Source: Rhodobiaceae bacterium
Lineage (GTDB): Bacteria > Pseudomonadota > Alphaproteobacteria > Parvibaculales > Parvibaculaceae
NCBI GenBank assembly: GCA_002746275.1
Contig: NVWR01000002.1
Span: forward strand, 260,424-268,000
Direction of reading: 5' to 3'
Length of the DNA: 7,577 nt
Below, piece after piece: positions 1-5,979 of this stretch. Within the stretch, counting starts at the first letter, position 1. The number at the start of each line of letters is the position of its first letter. A program made the translations under genes and the position numbers. The notes below the pieces were generated by a model. It worked only from the letters and a program-made list of their open reading frames with translations, did not search any database and was not told where the DNA came from.

Positions 1-366
1 CATATTTCCGGCGGTGCTGGCATTGGCGGTGTGCTTGAGCCTTTGCAGGCTGGCCCCGTGATTATTGAAGACAATTGCTTCATCGGCGCCCGCTCAGAAG
101 TGGCGGAAGGCGTTCTCGTCAGCACGGGTTCTGTGCTTTCGATGGGGGTTTTCATCACCGCCACCACAAAAGTGATCAATCGGGACACGGGCGAGACCCA
201 TATCGGATTTGTGCCACCTTATTCTGTGGTGGTTCCCGGTGCACGCGCTGGCAAGCCGCTGCCGGATGGCACCCCGGGGCCTAGCCTTTCCTGCGCTGTG
301 ATTGTCAAAACAGTAGACGCACAGACCCGCGCCAAGACCTCCGTTAATGAGCTGCTGCGGGATTAA
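1..366 (+). CDS. dapD: 2,3,4,5-tetrahydropyridine-2,6-dicarboxylate N-succinyltransferase, C-terminal part (5' end outside window)
   Basis: DapD transfers succinyl from succinyl-CoA to tetrahydrodipicolinate, the committed step of the succinylase branch of lysine/meso-DAP synthesis in the cytoplasm. The frame is open from base 1 to the TAA at 364-366 and gives 121 residues, less than half of a usual DapD of about 270-285. It begins [17 protein letters not shown], the family's glycine-rich segment, and continues with hexapeptide-type turns of the left-handed beta-helix ([29 protein letters not shown]). The end ([23 protein letters not shown]) closely resembles the C-terminus of E. coli DapD as I recall it. 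An internal ATG at 31 is not a start, because family sequence continues upstream to the window edge. dapE follows 60 bp downstream and acts two steps later in the same pathway. Identification is firm; the N-terminal domain cannot be judged. Confidence 0.96.
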   Translation, partial: HISGGAGIGGVLEPLQAGPVIIEDNCFIGARSEVAEGVLVSTGSVLSMGVFITATTKVINRDTGETHIGFVPPYSVVVPGARAGKPLPDGTPGPSLSCAVIVKTVDAQTRAKTSVNELLRD

Positions 367-390
367 AAGTGCGGGCATGTCGCTGCCTGT

Positions 391-420
391 TTGACCCCCA
401 ATGCCCGTTGACGCTAAACC
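391..420 (+). promoter_or_regulatory. Possible weak promoter directly before dapE
   Basis: In the 60-bp dapD-dapE gap, TTGACC (391-396) lies 18 bp from TAAACC (415-420). This is a good -35 element with a poor -10 element (3 of 6 bases match). If used, transcription would begin at or next to the dapE ATG at 427, where no Shine-Dalgarno sequence is visible. A 7-bp inverted repeat, CGGGCAT (372-378) with ATGCCCG (401-407), surrounds the -35 element. dapE may simply be read through from dapD, so this is tentative. Confidence 0.25.
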
Positions 421-426
421 GGATGC

Positions 427-1605
427 ATGAATACAGACATGCCGACCAAAACCAACACGCTTGACCCTATCGCCCTTGCGGCGGAATTGATCCGCTGTCC
501 CAGTGTGACGCCTGAAGAAGGGGGTGCTCTGGACGCGCTGGAAACATGCCTGCGTGGTTTGGGCTTTACCTGCACACGCCTTCCCTTCAGTGAAGAGGGT
601 ACGCCGGACGTTGATAACCTCTACGCCCGCCTGGGAACAGAAGCCCCGCACTTCTGCTTTGCGGGGCACACAGATGTAGTGCCGGTGGGAGATGCAGACG
701 CCTGGAGCGTTGATCCGTTTGGCGCAGAGATAAAAGACGGCATTCTTTTTGGCCGTGGCGCGACCGACATGAAGGGCGCGATTGCAGCTTTTGCTGCCGC
801 CGTCTCGCGCGTCACTGCTAAGGGTTCCTTCAAAGGATCCATAAGCTTCTTGATCACTGGTGACGAAGAAGGACCGGCCCTTAACGGCACCATCAAAGTG
901 CTTGAGTGGCTGGCGGACAAGGGTGAGGTCATTGACGATTGTCTGGTTGGCGAGCCGACCAACCCGCAAGCGCTCGGTGACATGATCAAAATTGGCCGAC
1001 GGGGCAGCACCAACGGATGGATTACCGCCAAGGGCGCACAGGGCCATGTCGCTTATCCGCATCTTGCCGACAATCCCGTGCCCCGGCTGGTCGCCATGCT
1101 GGACCGCTTGGCTGGCGACTCACTGGACGAGGGCACAGAGCATTTTCAGCCCTCCAATCTGGAAATCACTCAGATCACTGTCGACAATGAAGCAACCAAT
1201 GTGATCCCGGCAGAAGCCCGCGCGCGCTTCAACATCCGGTTCAACGATCTTCACACACCTGCCGCTCTGGAGGCTCGCGTCCGGACGCATCTGGATGCCG
1301 TCACCAAGGAGAAGGGCGGTGCTTACGACCTCAAGATGATTGCCAGCGGCGATGCGTTTTTGACAGCCCCTGGCCGCTTGAGCACGCTGATCTCTGACGC
1401 GGTTGCGAAAGCCATTGGTCGCACGCCCGAGCTTTCCACAACTGGGGGCACGTCTGACGCGCGCTTCATTAAGAATTACACCCGGGTCGTCGAGTTCGGT
1501 CTGGTGAGCCAGTCCATGCACAAAGTGGATGAACATGCGCGTGTCGATGATATCATCGCTCTGACCGATATCTACGAGACCGTACTCACAGGCTATTTCA
1601 GCTGA
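427..1605 (+). CDS. dapE: Succinyl-diaminopimelate desuccinylase
   Basis: DapE hydrolyses N-succinyl-L,L-diaminopimelate to L,L-DAP and succinate. It is a cytoplasmic di-zinc M20 peptidase-family enzyme feeding peptidoglycan and lysine synthesis. The 392 residues are slightly longer than the usual ~375. Visible active-site elements are H81 and D83 in [10 protein letters not shown]114 in [11 protein letters not shown]147-E148 in TGDEEGP (E147 would be the catalytic base), E176 in VGEPT and H365 in SQSMHKVDE. Together they match the full metal-ligand set known from Haemophilus DapE. The dimerisation/lid domain lies at about 190-300, including GHVAYP near 206-211. Start: ATG 427 is the first in-frame ATG; ATG 439 is an alternative giving 388 residues. 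Neither has a clear ribosome binding site, so the start is less certain than the identity. The stop TGA contributes to the GAGG ribosome binding site of the next gene. Confidence 0.97.
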   Translation: MNTDMPTKTNTLDPIALAAELIRCPSVTPEEGGALDALETCLRGLGFTCTRLPFSEEGTPDVDNLYARLGTEAPHFCFAGHTDVVPVGDADAWSVDPFGAEIKDGILFGRGATDMKGAIAAFAAAVSRVTAKGSFKGSISFLITGDEEGPALNGTIKVLEWLADKGEVIDDCLVGEPTNPQALGDMIKIGRRGSTNGWITAKGAQGHVAYPHLADNPVPRLVAMLDRLAGDSLDEGTEHFQPSNLEITQITVDNEATNVIPAEARARFNIRFNDLHTPAALEARVRTHLDAVTKEKGGAYDLKMIASGDAFLTAPGRLSTLISDAVAKAIGRTPELSTTGGTSDARFIKNYTRVVEFGLVSQSMHKVDEHARVDDIIALTDIYETVLTGYFS

Positions 1606-1612
1606 GGTTTGC

Positions 1613-2206
1613 ATGCCAACAACCAGCGAAATTATTAGGGCGCTAATCGGGTCCTGGAAAATAGCCCGGCGAGACCCCACAGCCCTTGCCGGGTTTGACT
1701 TCAGTGCTGATGCCTTTTGGCGATCGTTTGCCGCCTATATTTTCGTGATCCCCTTCTGCCTCGTCTTCATCACCACCCAATGGCGCATGATGGCCGATAC
1801 AGCCCAGATGCTGGGAGTGTCTCAATCCGGTTACGCGTTGATTGAGCTGGCGACCTATGTCGCTTTCTGGGTGCTTTACCCGATCGCTATGATTTTTGCC
1901 TGTCGCGTCTTCAACCTCACCCGTGGCTTCGCTCCTTACATCATCGTCTACAATTGGTCGTCGATTTTGGTCATGGTTCTACTGGCCCCGTCTTACGTTC
2001 TCTACAGCCTCGGGGTGGCGAATGTGGGGGCTGCCAGTTTTCTCCTCCTTATCGCTTTCGTAACAGCGTTGATATATCGCTGGCAGATAGCACTGACGGT
2101 TCTGGCGACCACTCCCGCGACTGCCGCCAGCATTATTGGTGTTGAACTGGCGTTGGCTTTCGCGATCAATTTCGTCGCCAGTGCCTTTCTGCAAATCGGA
2201 GGTTAG
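1613..2206 (+). CDS. Small integral membrane protein of unknown function between dapE and murI
   Basis: I do not recognise this 197-residue protein with confidence. It starts with a short polar region (1-37, with WKIARRDP near 15-22) followed by about five hydrophobic segments: roughly 38-56, 76-98, 106-133, 137-155 and 170-193. There is no signal peptide, and I see no catalytic or metal-binding motif. Conserved-looking polar or aromatic positions inside the membrane include YNW at 113-115 and RWQ at 156-158. The ATG follows the dapE stop by 7 bp with GAGG at 1604-1607 as ribosome binding site. The 3' end carries the GGAGG that serves murI, and the TAG is only 3 bp before the murI start, so the gene sits inside a tight dapE-murI operon and is likely co-translated. 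A Yip1-like small multi-helix family is a loose possibility. A role in envelope or precursor metabolism is inferred from position only. Confidence 0.85.
   Translation: MPTTSEIIRALIGSWKIARRDPTALAGFDFSADAFWRSFAAYIFVIPFCLVFITTQWRMMADTAQMLGVSQSGYALIELATYVAFWVLYPIAMIFACRVFNLTRGFAPYIIVYNWSSILVMVLLAPSYVLYSLGVANVGAASFLLLIAFVTALIYRWQIALTVLATTPATAASIIGVELALAFAINFVASAFLQIGG
2198..2202 (+). promoter_or_regulatory. Strong ribosome binding site for murI (TTG start)
   Basis: GGAGG at 2198-2202, within the last codons of the preceding membrane-protein gene, stands 7 bases before TTG at 2210. No ATG or GTG is suitably placed, and the protein frame needs these first residues to reach the family motif IGVFDSG, so this site fixes the unusual TTG start. 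Confidence 0.8.
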
Positions 2207-2209
2207 GAA

Positions 2210-3049
2210 TTGAGCGATACACGCCCCATCGGGGTTTTCGATTCCGGCATGGGCGGCCTCACGGTTTTACGCTCTCTGCGCGCGCACCTGCCTCATGAAA
2301 ATCTTGTCTATCTGGGCGACACTGCGCGCCTGCCCTATGGCACGAAGAGCCCTGAGACAGTGACAGCCTACGCGCTTCAGGCCACTCAATTGCTGATGGC
2401 CTATGATGTCAAAATGGTCGTCATTGCCTGCAACACGGCAAGCTCCGTTGCTCTTGTTCCTCTCGCACGCGACCTCGCCCCACTGCCTGTTGTGGGCGTT
2501 GTTGAACCGGGCGCCCGCGCGGGGATTGCTGCGACCACGTCAGGTCGCATTGGTGTTCTGGCGACAGAAAGCACGGTGGCCGGAGGGGCCTATCCACGTG
2601 CTATCGCCGCACTCTCCCCGGATACTGACGTTCAGCAACAGGCCTGTGCGCTTTTTGTGGCACTGGCGGAAGAAGGCTGGGGCGACAGTTCTATTGCCGA
2701 GGCGACAGCCGCACGCTATCTCGCCCCTCTGTTTGATAATGAGGCTACGGCACCGGACACACTGGTGCTGGGCTGTACGCATTTTCCTGTGCTGGCCCCC
2801 GCGATCACCAAAGTGCTGGACGCTCGGGGTGCCCGCGCCACGCTGGTGGACAGTGCCGAGACCACAGCCCAGGCCGTGGTCGAACTGCTCGAAATGCAAA
2901 AACTTAAAAATACCGATGACAGGACCGGCACGGAACGTTTTCTGGCGACCGATGCGCCAGAGCGATTTGCCCGCGTGGGAGAATTATTTTTCGGCAGGTC
3001 TATTACCGCAGACCAGGTTGAACTGGTGGACCTTCGTCCCTCAATCTAG
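2210..3049 (+). CDS. murI: Glutamate racemase
   Basis: MurI interconverts L- and D-glutamate without a cofactor and so supplies D-Glu for the peptidoglycan stem peptide; it acts in the cytoplasm. The 279 residues fit the family. The two catalytic cysteines are C74 in VIACNTASS and C189 in [10 protein letters not shown]. The N-terminal [14 protein letters not shown] (7-20) holds the conserved D11-S12, and LPYGTKS (41-47) and VGVVEPGA (95-102) are further family motifs. The two halves of the pseudo-symmetric aspartate/glutamate racemase fold are both complete. The start is TTG, set by GGAGG 7 bases upstream. It is the last gene of the + strand block and works with dapD and dapE toward peptidoglycan monomers. 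Its stop codon TAG overlaps the stop of convergent truA in a shared CTAG. Confidence 0.96.
   Translation: MSDTRPIGVFDSGMGGLTVLRSLRAHLPHENLVYLGDTARLPYGTKSPETVTAYALQATQLLMAYDVKMVVIACNTASSVALVPLARDLAPLPVVGVVEPGARAGIAATTSGRIGVLATESTVAGGAYPRAIAALSPDTDVQQQACALFVALAEEGWGDSSIAEATAARYLAPLFDNEATAPDTLVLGCTHFPVLAPAITKVLDARGARATLVDSAETTAQAVVELLEMQKLKNTDDRTGTERFLATDAPERFARVGELFFGRSITADQVELVDLRPSI
3046..3049. other. Shared palindromic CTAG: convergent stop codons of murI and truA
   Basis: The four bases CTAG at 3046-3049 read TAG on each strand and end both murI (+) and truA (-). The genes therefore overlap by 4 bp tail to tail. There is no untranslated spacer in which a conventional bidirectional terminator could lie, and I see no hairpin with a T-run within the last codons of either gene. 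Confidence 0.95.
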
Positions 3050-3795
3050 TCTTTTCTGCCGTAATCCACCTGGGTGAGGTACAGCCCATCCGGCGGCGCG
3101 ACGGGTGCACAACGAGAGCGGTCTGCCGCCTTCAACGCCTTTTCCAAATCACGTCTCGTCCACTTGCCTTCGCCAACAAACTTCAGCGAGCCGACAAGAG
3201 AGCGGACCTGATTGTGCAGGAATGATCTCGCACGGCAGACCACTTCAACTTCTTCGCCGTAGCGCGACACGCGCACCTCATCCATGGTTTTCAAAGGCGA
3301 CTTTGCCTGGCAATGAACCGAGCGGAAAGTTGTGAAATCATGTTTGCCCACCAGCACCTGCGCTGCGTGATGCATCGCGTCGGCATCAAGGGGCACCGGC
3401 ACAGCCCAGACCTGGCCTCTGTCCAGGGTTAGGGGGGCACGCCTGTTGATGATGCGGTAGAGATAGTGACGTTTGGTGGCATCGAAGCGCGCATGAAACT
3501 CCGCATCGACGGTCTCCGCCTCAACGATGGCAATCGGATGCGGCTTTAAATGAAAGTTCACTGCGTCGCGTACTTTGCCGGCCACGTCCCCCCGCGCAAG
3601 GTCCACATGAACAACCTGCCCCAAGGCATGCACGCCAGCGTCCGTCCGCCCCGCTGCGGCAAGCACCACCTCTTCGCCACAATAGCTGTGGATCGCGCGT
3701 GTCACGGCGTCCTGAACCGCCCCGCCATCGGCCTGGGTCTGCCAGCCATTGTAGGGACCGCCGTCATATTCAATGGTGAGTTTGTAGCGGGTCAT
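3046..3795 (-). CDS. truA: tRNA pseudouridine(38-40) synthase
   Basis: TruA isomerises uridine to pseudouridine at positions 38-40 of the anticodon arm of many tRNAs. The 249 residues are a normal length. The catalytic aspartate is D52 in [18 protein letters not shown]. The conserved tyrosine is Y111 in KRHYLYRI, and the second-half motif [12 protein letters not shown] (191-202) and the C-terminal APPDGLYL (233-240) are both present, so the enzyme looks intact. The ATG (3795-3793) overlaps the fmt stop TGA in the sequence ATGA, and there is only a weak ribosome binding site upstream, so translation is probably coupled to fmt. It is the last gene of def-fmt-truA and ends in a 4-bp convergent overlap with murI. 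Confidence 0.97.
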   Translation of the reverse strand: MTRYKLTIEYDGGPYNGWQTQADGGAVQDAVTRAIHSYCGEEVVLAAAGRTDAGVHALGQVVHVDLARGDVAGKVRDAVNFHLKPHPIAIVEAETVDAEFHARFDATKRHYLYRIINRRAPLTLDRGQVWAVPVPLDADAMHHAAQVLVGKHDFTTFRSVHCQAKSPLKTMDEVRVSRYGEEVEVVCRARSFLHNQVRSLVGSLKFVGEGKWTRRDLEKALKAADRSRCAPVAPPDGLYLTQVDYGRKD

Positions 3796-4739
3796 TGCGC
3801 GAGGCTCTCACCAACAGTGAGAGACAGGCCGCGCAGAAAGTCTGCAGCCTTCACCCGGGCTTTGCCAGCACGTTGAACTTCCAGCAAACGCAATGCGCCG
3901 TCACCACAGGCGATGGTGAGAGCGTCGTCGAGAAGCGTTCCGGGTTCGGCTTTTCCAGACACAGGCGTGGCACGCAGAACTTTGACCCGTTCCCTTTTTC
4001 CCCTCCGCGTCATTTCAAAAAACGCACCGGGAAAGGGAGACAGGCCCCGGATCTGCCGATCAAGCTCCACCGCCGAACGGCTCCAGTTGATTATCGCCTC
4101 GACCTTGTCGATCTTTTTGGCGTAGGTGACACCTTCCTCTGATTGCACCTGAGCGACCAGCCCGCCTGCGGCCAGCGCCTCAACGGTCTGCACCATCAGC
4201 GGCGCCCCCACGGCGGCCAGTTCATCGTGAAGACTGTCGGCGGTTGTTTCATCCGTAATGGCGACAATTTTCGTGCCCAACACCGGCCCCGTATCCAGCC
4301 CCTCGTCCATCTGCATGATCATCACGCCGGACTGCGCGTCGCCAGCCATGATGGCGCGCTGTATGGGCGCAGCTCCCCGCCAGCGCGGCAGTAGCGACGC
4401 GTGCATGTTGAGGCAACCAAGACGGGGCGCTTCCAGAATGGGTCCAGGCAGCAAGAGCCCATAGGCAACCACGATGGCGACGTCGAGGGCGAGACCAGCA
4501 AAGGCCTGCTGCTCGTCTTCCGATTTCAAACTTACCGGTGTGCGAACTTCGATGCCCCGGGCCTCAGCGAATTTCTGGACAGGTGACTTCTGCAGTTCCA
4601 TGCCACGGCCCGCCTTGCGCGGGGGCTGGCTATATACCGCCACAACGTCGTGCCCCGCCTCAACCAGAGCGGTCAGGACAGTGACAGAAATATCAGGGGT
4701 GCCCATAAAGGCCAGCCGAAGAGGCGTTTTTGTTGTCAT
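3792..4739 (-). CDS. fmt: Methionyl-tRNA formyltransferase
   Basis: Fmt formylates the methionine on initiator tRNA using 10-formyl-tetrahydrofolate, making the fMet-tRNA used to start bacterial translation. From the ATG at 4739 the protein is 315 residues, the same length as the E. coli enzyme. The N-terminal Rossmann motif is [10 protein letters not shown] (9-18). The catalytic set is N111 and H113 in [15 protein letters not shown] and D149 in MDEGLDTGP. The tRNA-contacting loop is [14 protein letters not shown] (41-54), and the C-terminal OB-like domain begins after about 210 ([10 protein letters not shown] at 231-240). A TTG at 4745 would add two residues (start MPM). I prefer the ATG because it fits family length, although neither has a clear ribosome binding site. 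It lies 29 bp after def and overlaps truA by ATGA. Pairing with def, which removes the same formyl group, is the classic arrangement. Confidence 0.96.
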   Translation of the reverse strand: MTTKTPLRLAFMGTPDISVTVLTALVEAGHDVVAVYSQPPRKAGRGMELQKSPVQKFAEARGIEVRTPVSLKSEDEQQAFAGLALDVAIVVAYGLLLPGPILEAPRLGCLNMHASLLPRWRGAAPIQRAIMAGDAQSGVMIMQMDEGLDTGPVLGTKIVAITDETTADSLHDELAAVGAPLMVQTVEALAAGGLVAQVQSEEGVTYAKKIDKVEAIINWSRSAVELDRQIRGLSPFPGAFFEMTRRGKRERVKVLRATPVSGKAEPGTLLDDALTIACGDGALRLLEVQRAGKARVKAADFLRGLSLTVGESLAQ

Positions 4740-4768
4740 AGGCAAAGAGGTAGCGCGCCCGGGCCCGT

Positions 4769-5296
4769 TCAGGCCAGTTCTTTTTCGCGCAGACGGCGTT
4801 CTTTCAACAAGCGCTTCAGAACCCGGTCCCGTTTCAGCTTGGAAATATGGTCGATGAACAACACCCCTTCCAGATGATCCATCTCATGCTGGATGCAGGT
4901 GGCCAGCATTTCTTCGCAGTCCTGCTCACGAATTTCGCCCTGATAGTCGAGATAGCGCAGACGGCATTTGGCGGGCCGCTCCAGTTCCTCGTAAAAATCA
5001 GGAACAGACAGACATCCCTCTTCGTAAACCCGGAGCTCACTATCGTCGATGGAGAGGATTTCTGGATTAACAAAATAGACCGGCTCAGGCTCTTCCCCCT
5101 CACGCGCCAGATCCATCACGATGACCCGCTTGGGCACCCCGATCTGGACGGCAGCAAGGCCAATGCCCGGTGCCGCGTACATGGTCTCCAGCATATCGTC
5201 CATCAGGGCGCGCAAGGCGTCATCCACCTTTTCCACAGGTTTTGATACCTGCTTCAGGCGTTTGTCGGGCGCGGTGATGATGGCTCTGATTGTCAT
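4769..5296 (-). CDS. def: Peptide deformylase
   Basis: Def is a metal-dependent hydrolase (normally Fe2+) that removes the N-terminal formyl group from nascent proteins at the ribosome exit. The 175 residues are typical. All three family motifs are intact: GIGLAAVQ (44-51), EGCLSVP (93-99) with metal ligand C95, and QHEMDHLEG (136-144) with ligands H137 and H141 and catalytic E138. The C-terminal tail (153-175) is highly basic and probably helical, like the ribosome-binding helix known from E. coli Def. The start ATG (5296-5294) has no Shine-Dalgarno sequence. A strong promoter ends 6 bases upstream, so the mRNA may be leaderless. It is the first gene of def-fmt-truA. Confidence 0.97.
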   Translation of the reverse strand: MTIRAIITAPDKRLKQVSKPVEKVDDALRALMDDMLETMYAAPGIGLAAVQIGVPKRVIVMDLAREGEEPEPVYFVNPEILSIDDSELRVYEEGCLSVPDFYEELERPAKCRLRYLDYQGEIREQDCEEMLATCIQHEMDHLEGVLFIDHISKLKRDRVLKRLLKERRLREKELA

Positions 5297-5302
5297 GGGG
5301 AC

Positions 5303-5332
5303 GAGATAGGCTCACGGGCCTGCCTCGTCAAG
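5303..5332 (-). promoter_or_regulatory. Promoter of def-fmt-truA, placed for a leaderless transcript
   Basis: On the minus strand, TTGACG (5331-5326) is followed after 17 bp by TATCTC (5308-5303). Read as the CTTGAC-N17-CTATAT consensus known for alphaproteobacterial housekeeping promoters, the site is CTTGAC-N17-CTATCT, eleven of twelve bases matching. Only six bases (GTCCCC) separate the -10 element from the def ATG, so the expected transcription start falls on or within a base or two of the A of the start codon. The absence of any ribosome binding site there agrees with this. Confidence 0.65.
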
Positions 5333-5374
5333 CCTGCTGGCGCGCCCCAGAAATCATGGTTCACCGCGAAAGCC

Positions 5375-5430
5375 CCTATCCGTCTCAGTTTGCGACGCAA
5401 ACTCTACCCATCGCAATTTGCGACGCAAAC
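5375..5430. repeat. Diverged 28-bp tandem duplication with TTTGCG/CGCAAA palindromes
   Basis: Two adjacent units, 5403-5430 and 5375-5402, match at 23 of 28 positions. They share the exact 14-mer TTTGCGACGCAAAC at 5417-5430 and 5389-5402. Unit 5375-5402 together with base 5403 contains the perfect palindrome AGTTTGCG-A-CGCAAACT (5387-5403). Unit 5403-5430 contains TTTGCG-A-CGCAAA (5417-5429), overlapped by a second palindrome TCGCAA-T-TTGCGA (5411-5423). The right-hand unit encodes the last residues and TAG stop of the minus-strand lipoprotein gene, and the left-hand one lies between that gene and def. No T-run follows on either strand, so it is not a standard intrinsic terminator. An operator cluster, a small extragenic repeat or a simple replication-slippage duplication are all possible. 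Confidence 0.85.
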
Positions 5431-5853
5431 CTGGCTCTCACGCACTTGGCCACCGCAGGCGCGATAGCACATGTTGAAATTGGGCTGACACTGGGATGCC
5501 TGATTATCGCAGCGATAGTACGAGGGATAGCCCTTGCTCACCTCAGATGGCTTAGAGAATTTGTCCGGTGAGGCCGCATAGAGCTCAAGCTCGCGGTAAT
5601 ATTTCTCGCGGGCCAGCTCATATTCATCCTCGACCCGGCCTTCCTCCCGATAGCGGCATTCTTCGGTCGCAACCGCTTCAGTGTGCCGACATTGGGCCAG
5701 CCCGTCCTGGCACCCAGCGAGGCATCGCATGCCCAGATTGCTCTCAGGCGGCAGGTAATCGTAATGGGTTTCAATAACCGGTCCACAGGCGCTCAAAATG
5801 GCAACGGACATCGCGACCACCGCCCAACGTCTCAAATTCCCTACGATCCCCAT
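5404..5853 (-). CDS. Cysteine-rich lipoprotein of unknown function
   Basis: I do not recognise the family. From ATG 5853 the protein has 149 residues. It has a short n-region with NLRRW (6-10), a hydrophobic core (WAVVAMSVAIL) and the lipobox LSAC, giving lipidated C23 and export to the periplasm or outer membrane. The mature part has ten more cysteines: C44, C48, C55, C66, then C115, C122, C129, C133, C143, C147. Three CX3C pairs (44/48, 129/133, 143/147) flank a charged, probably helical middle (EDEYELAREKYYRELELY, 75-92). Even numbers in both clusters suggest structural disulfides. The chosen start has AGGGG (5864-5860) six bases upstream. ATG 5859 and ATG 5880 are alternatives, and the last would add nine residues. 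A frame open further upstream overlaps rmuC and is not real. The gene ends inside a 28-bp tandem duplication, 107 bp before def on the same strand. Confidence 0.8.
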   Translation of the reverse strand: MGIVGNLRRWAVVAMSVAILSACGPVIETHYDYLPPESNLGMRCLAGCQDGLAQCRHTEAVATEECRYREEGRVEDEYELAREKYYRELELYAASPDKFSKPSEVSKGYPSYYRCDNQASQCQPNFNMCYRACGGQVRESQVCVANCDG

Positions 5854-5891
5854 AAGCATCCCCTTTTTCTCAACCGCCATATTCCACTCGC

Positions 5892-5922
5892 GATATGGCC
5901 TGTCTGCTGGGTTTTGGTCAAG
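5892..5922 (-). promoter_or_regulatory. Likely promoter of the cysteine-rich lipoprotein gene
   Basis: On the minus strand, TTGACC (5921-5916, preceded by C) is separated by 18 bp from CATATC (5897-5892). This resembles the alphaproteobacterial CTTGAC/CTATAT type with a slightly long spacer. A start near 5885 would give a leader of about 30 bases that contains AGGGG and leads to ATG 5853, which supports that ATG over the one at 5880. Confidence 0.45.
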
Positions 5923-5945
5923 CCCCGCTGAGTGCCGATTTGGGC

Positions 5946-5951
5946 TATAGT
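5946..5951 (+). promoter_or_regulatory. Possible -10 element for rmuC
   Basis: TATAGT at 5946-5951 lies 28 bases before the rmuC ATG and matches the -10 consensus at five of six positions. No good -35 hexamer is found 16-18 bp upstream (GC-rich GCCCCGC there), so this would be a weak or activator-dependent promoter. It faces away from the lipoprotein promoter, and the two fall within the same 60 bp. Confidence 0.3.
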
Positions 5952-5979
5952 CGCCTTCGTGTGATTTGGATGGGATGCG

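Noticed and set aside
94..1062. Long open frame of 322 codons on the minus strand opposite dapD/dapE
   Set aside because: It lies antisense to two unmistakable enzymes, crosses their intergenic gap and has no recognisable motif or ribosome binding site. It is a by-product of GC-rich codon use.
1120..1680. Minus-strand open frame of 186 codons across the dapE end and the membrane-protein start
   Set aside because: It is antisense to conserved dapE residues, including the H365 region, and has no protein-family features.
4750..4768. GC-rich self-complementary run between def and fmt (GGGCCCGGGC) as a terminator or attenuator
   Set aside because: It is very short, with no T-run, in a 29-bp gap of an evident operon. 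It is likely only base composition.
5387..5403. Intrinsic terminator for the lipoprotein gene
   Set aside because: The palindrome is perfect but leaves almost no loop (one base), and no run of T follows on the minus strand. It is reported as a repeat instead.
5375..5430. CRISPR array
   Set aside because: There are only two directly abutting, diverged units with no spacers, and no cas genes nearby.
5290..5571. Plus-strand open frame of 93 codons over the def promoter and lipoprotein 3' end
   Set aside because: It overlaps the def promoter and the cysteine-conserving frame of the lipoprotein. There is no ribosome binding site and no recognisable sequence, although part looks hydrophobic.
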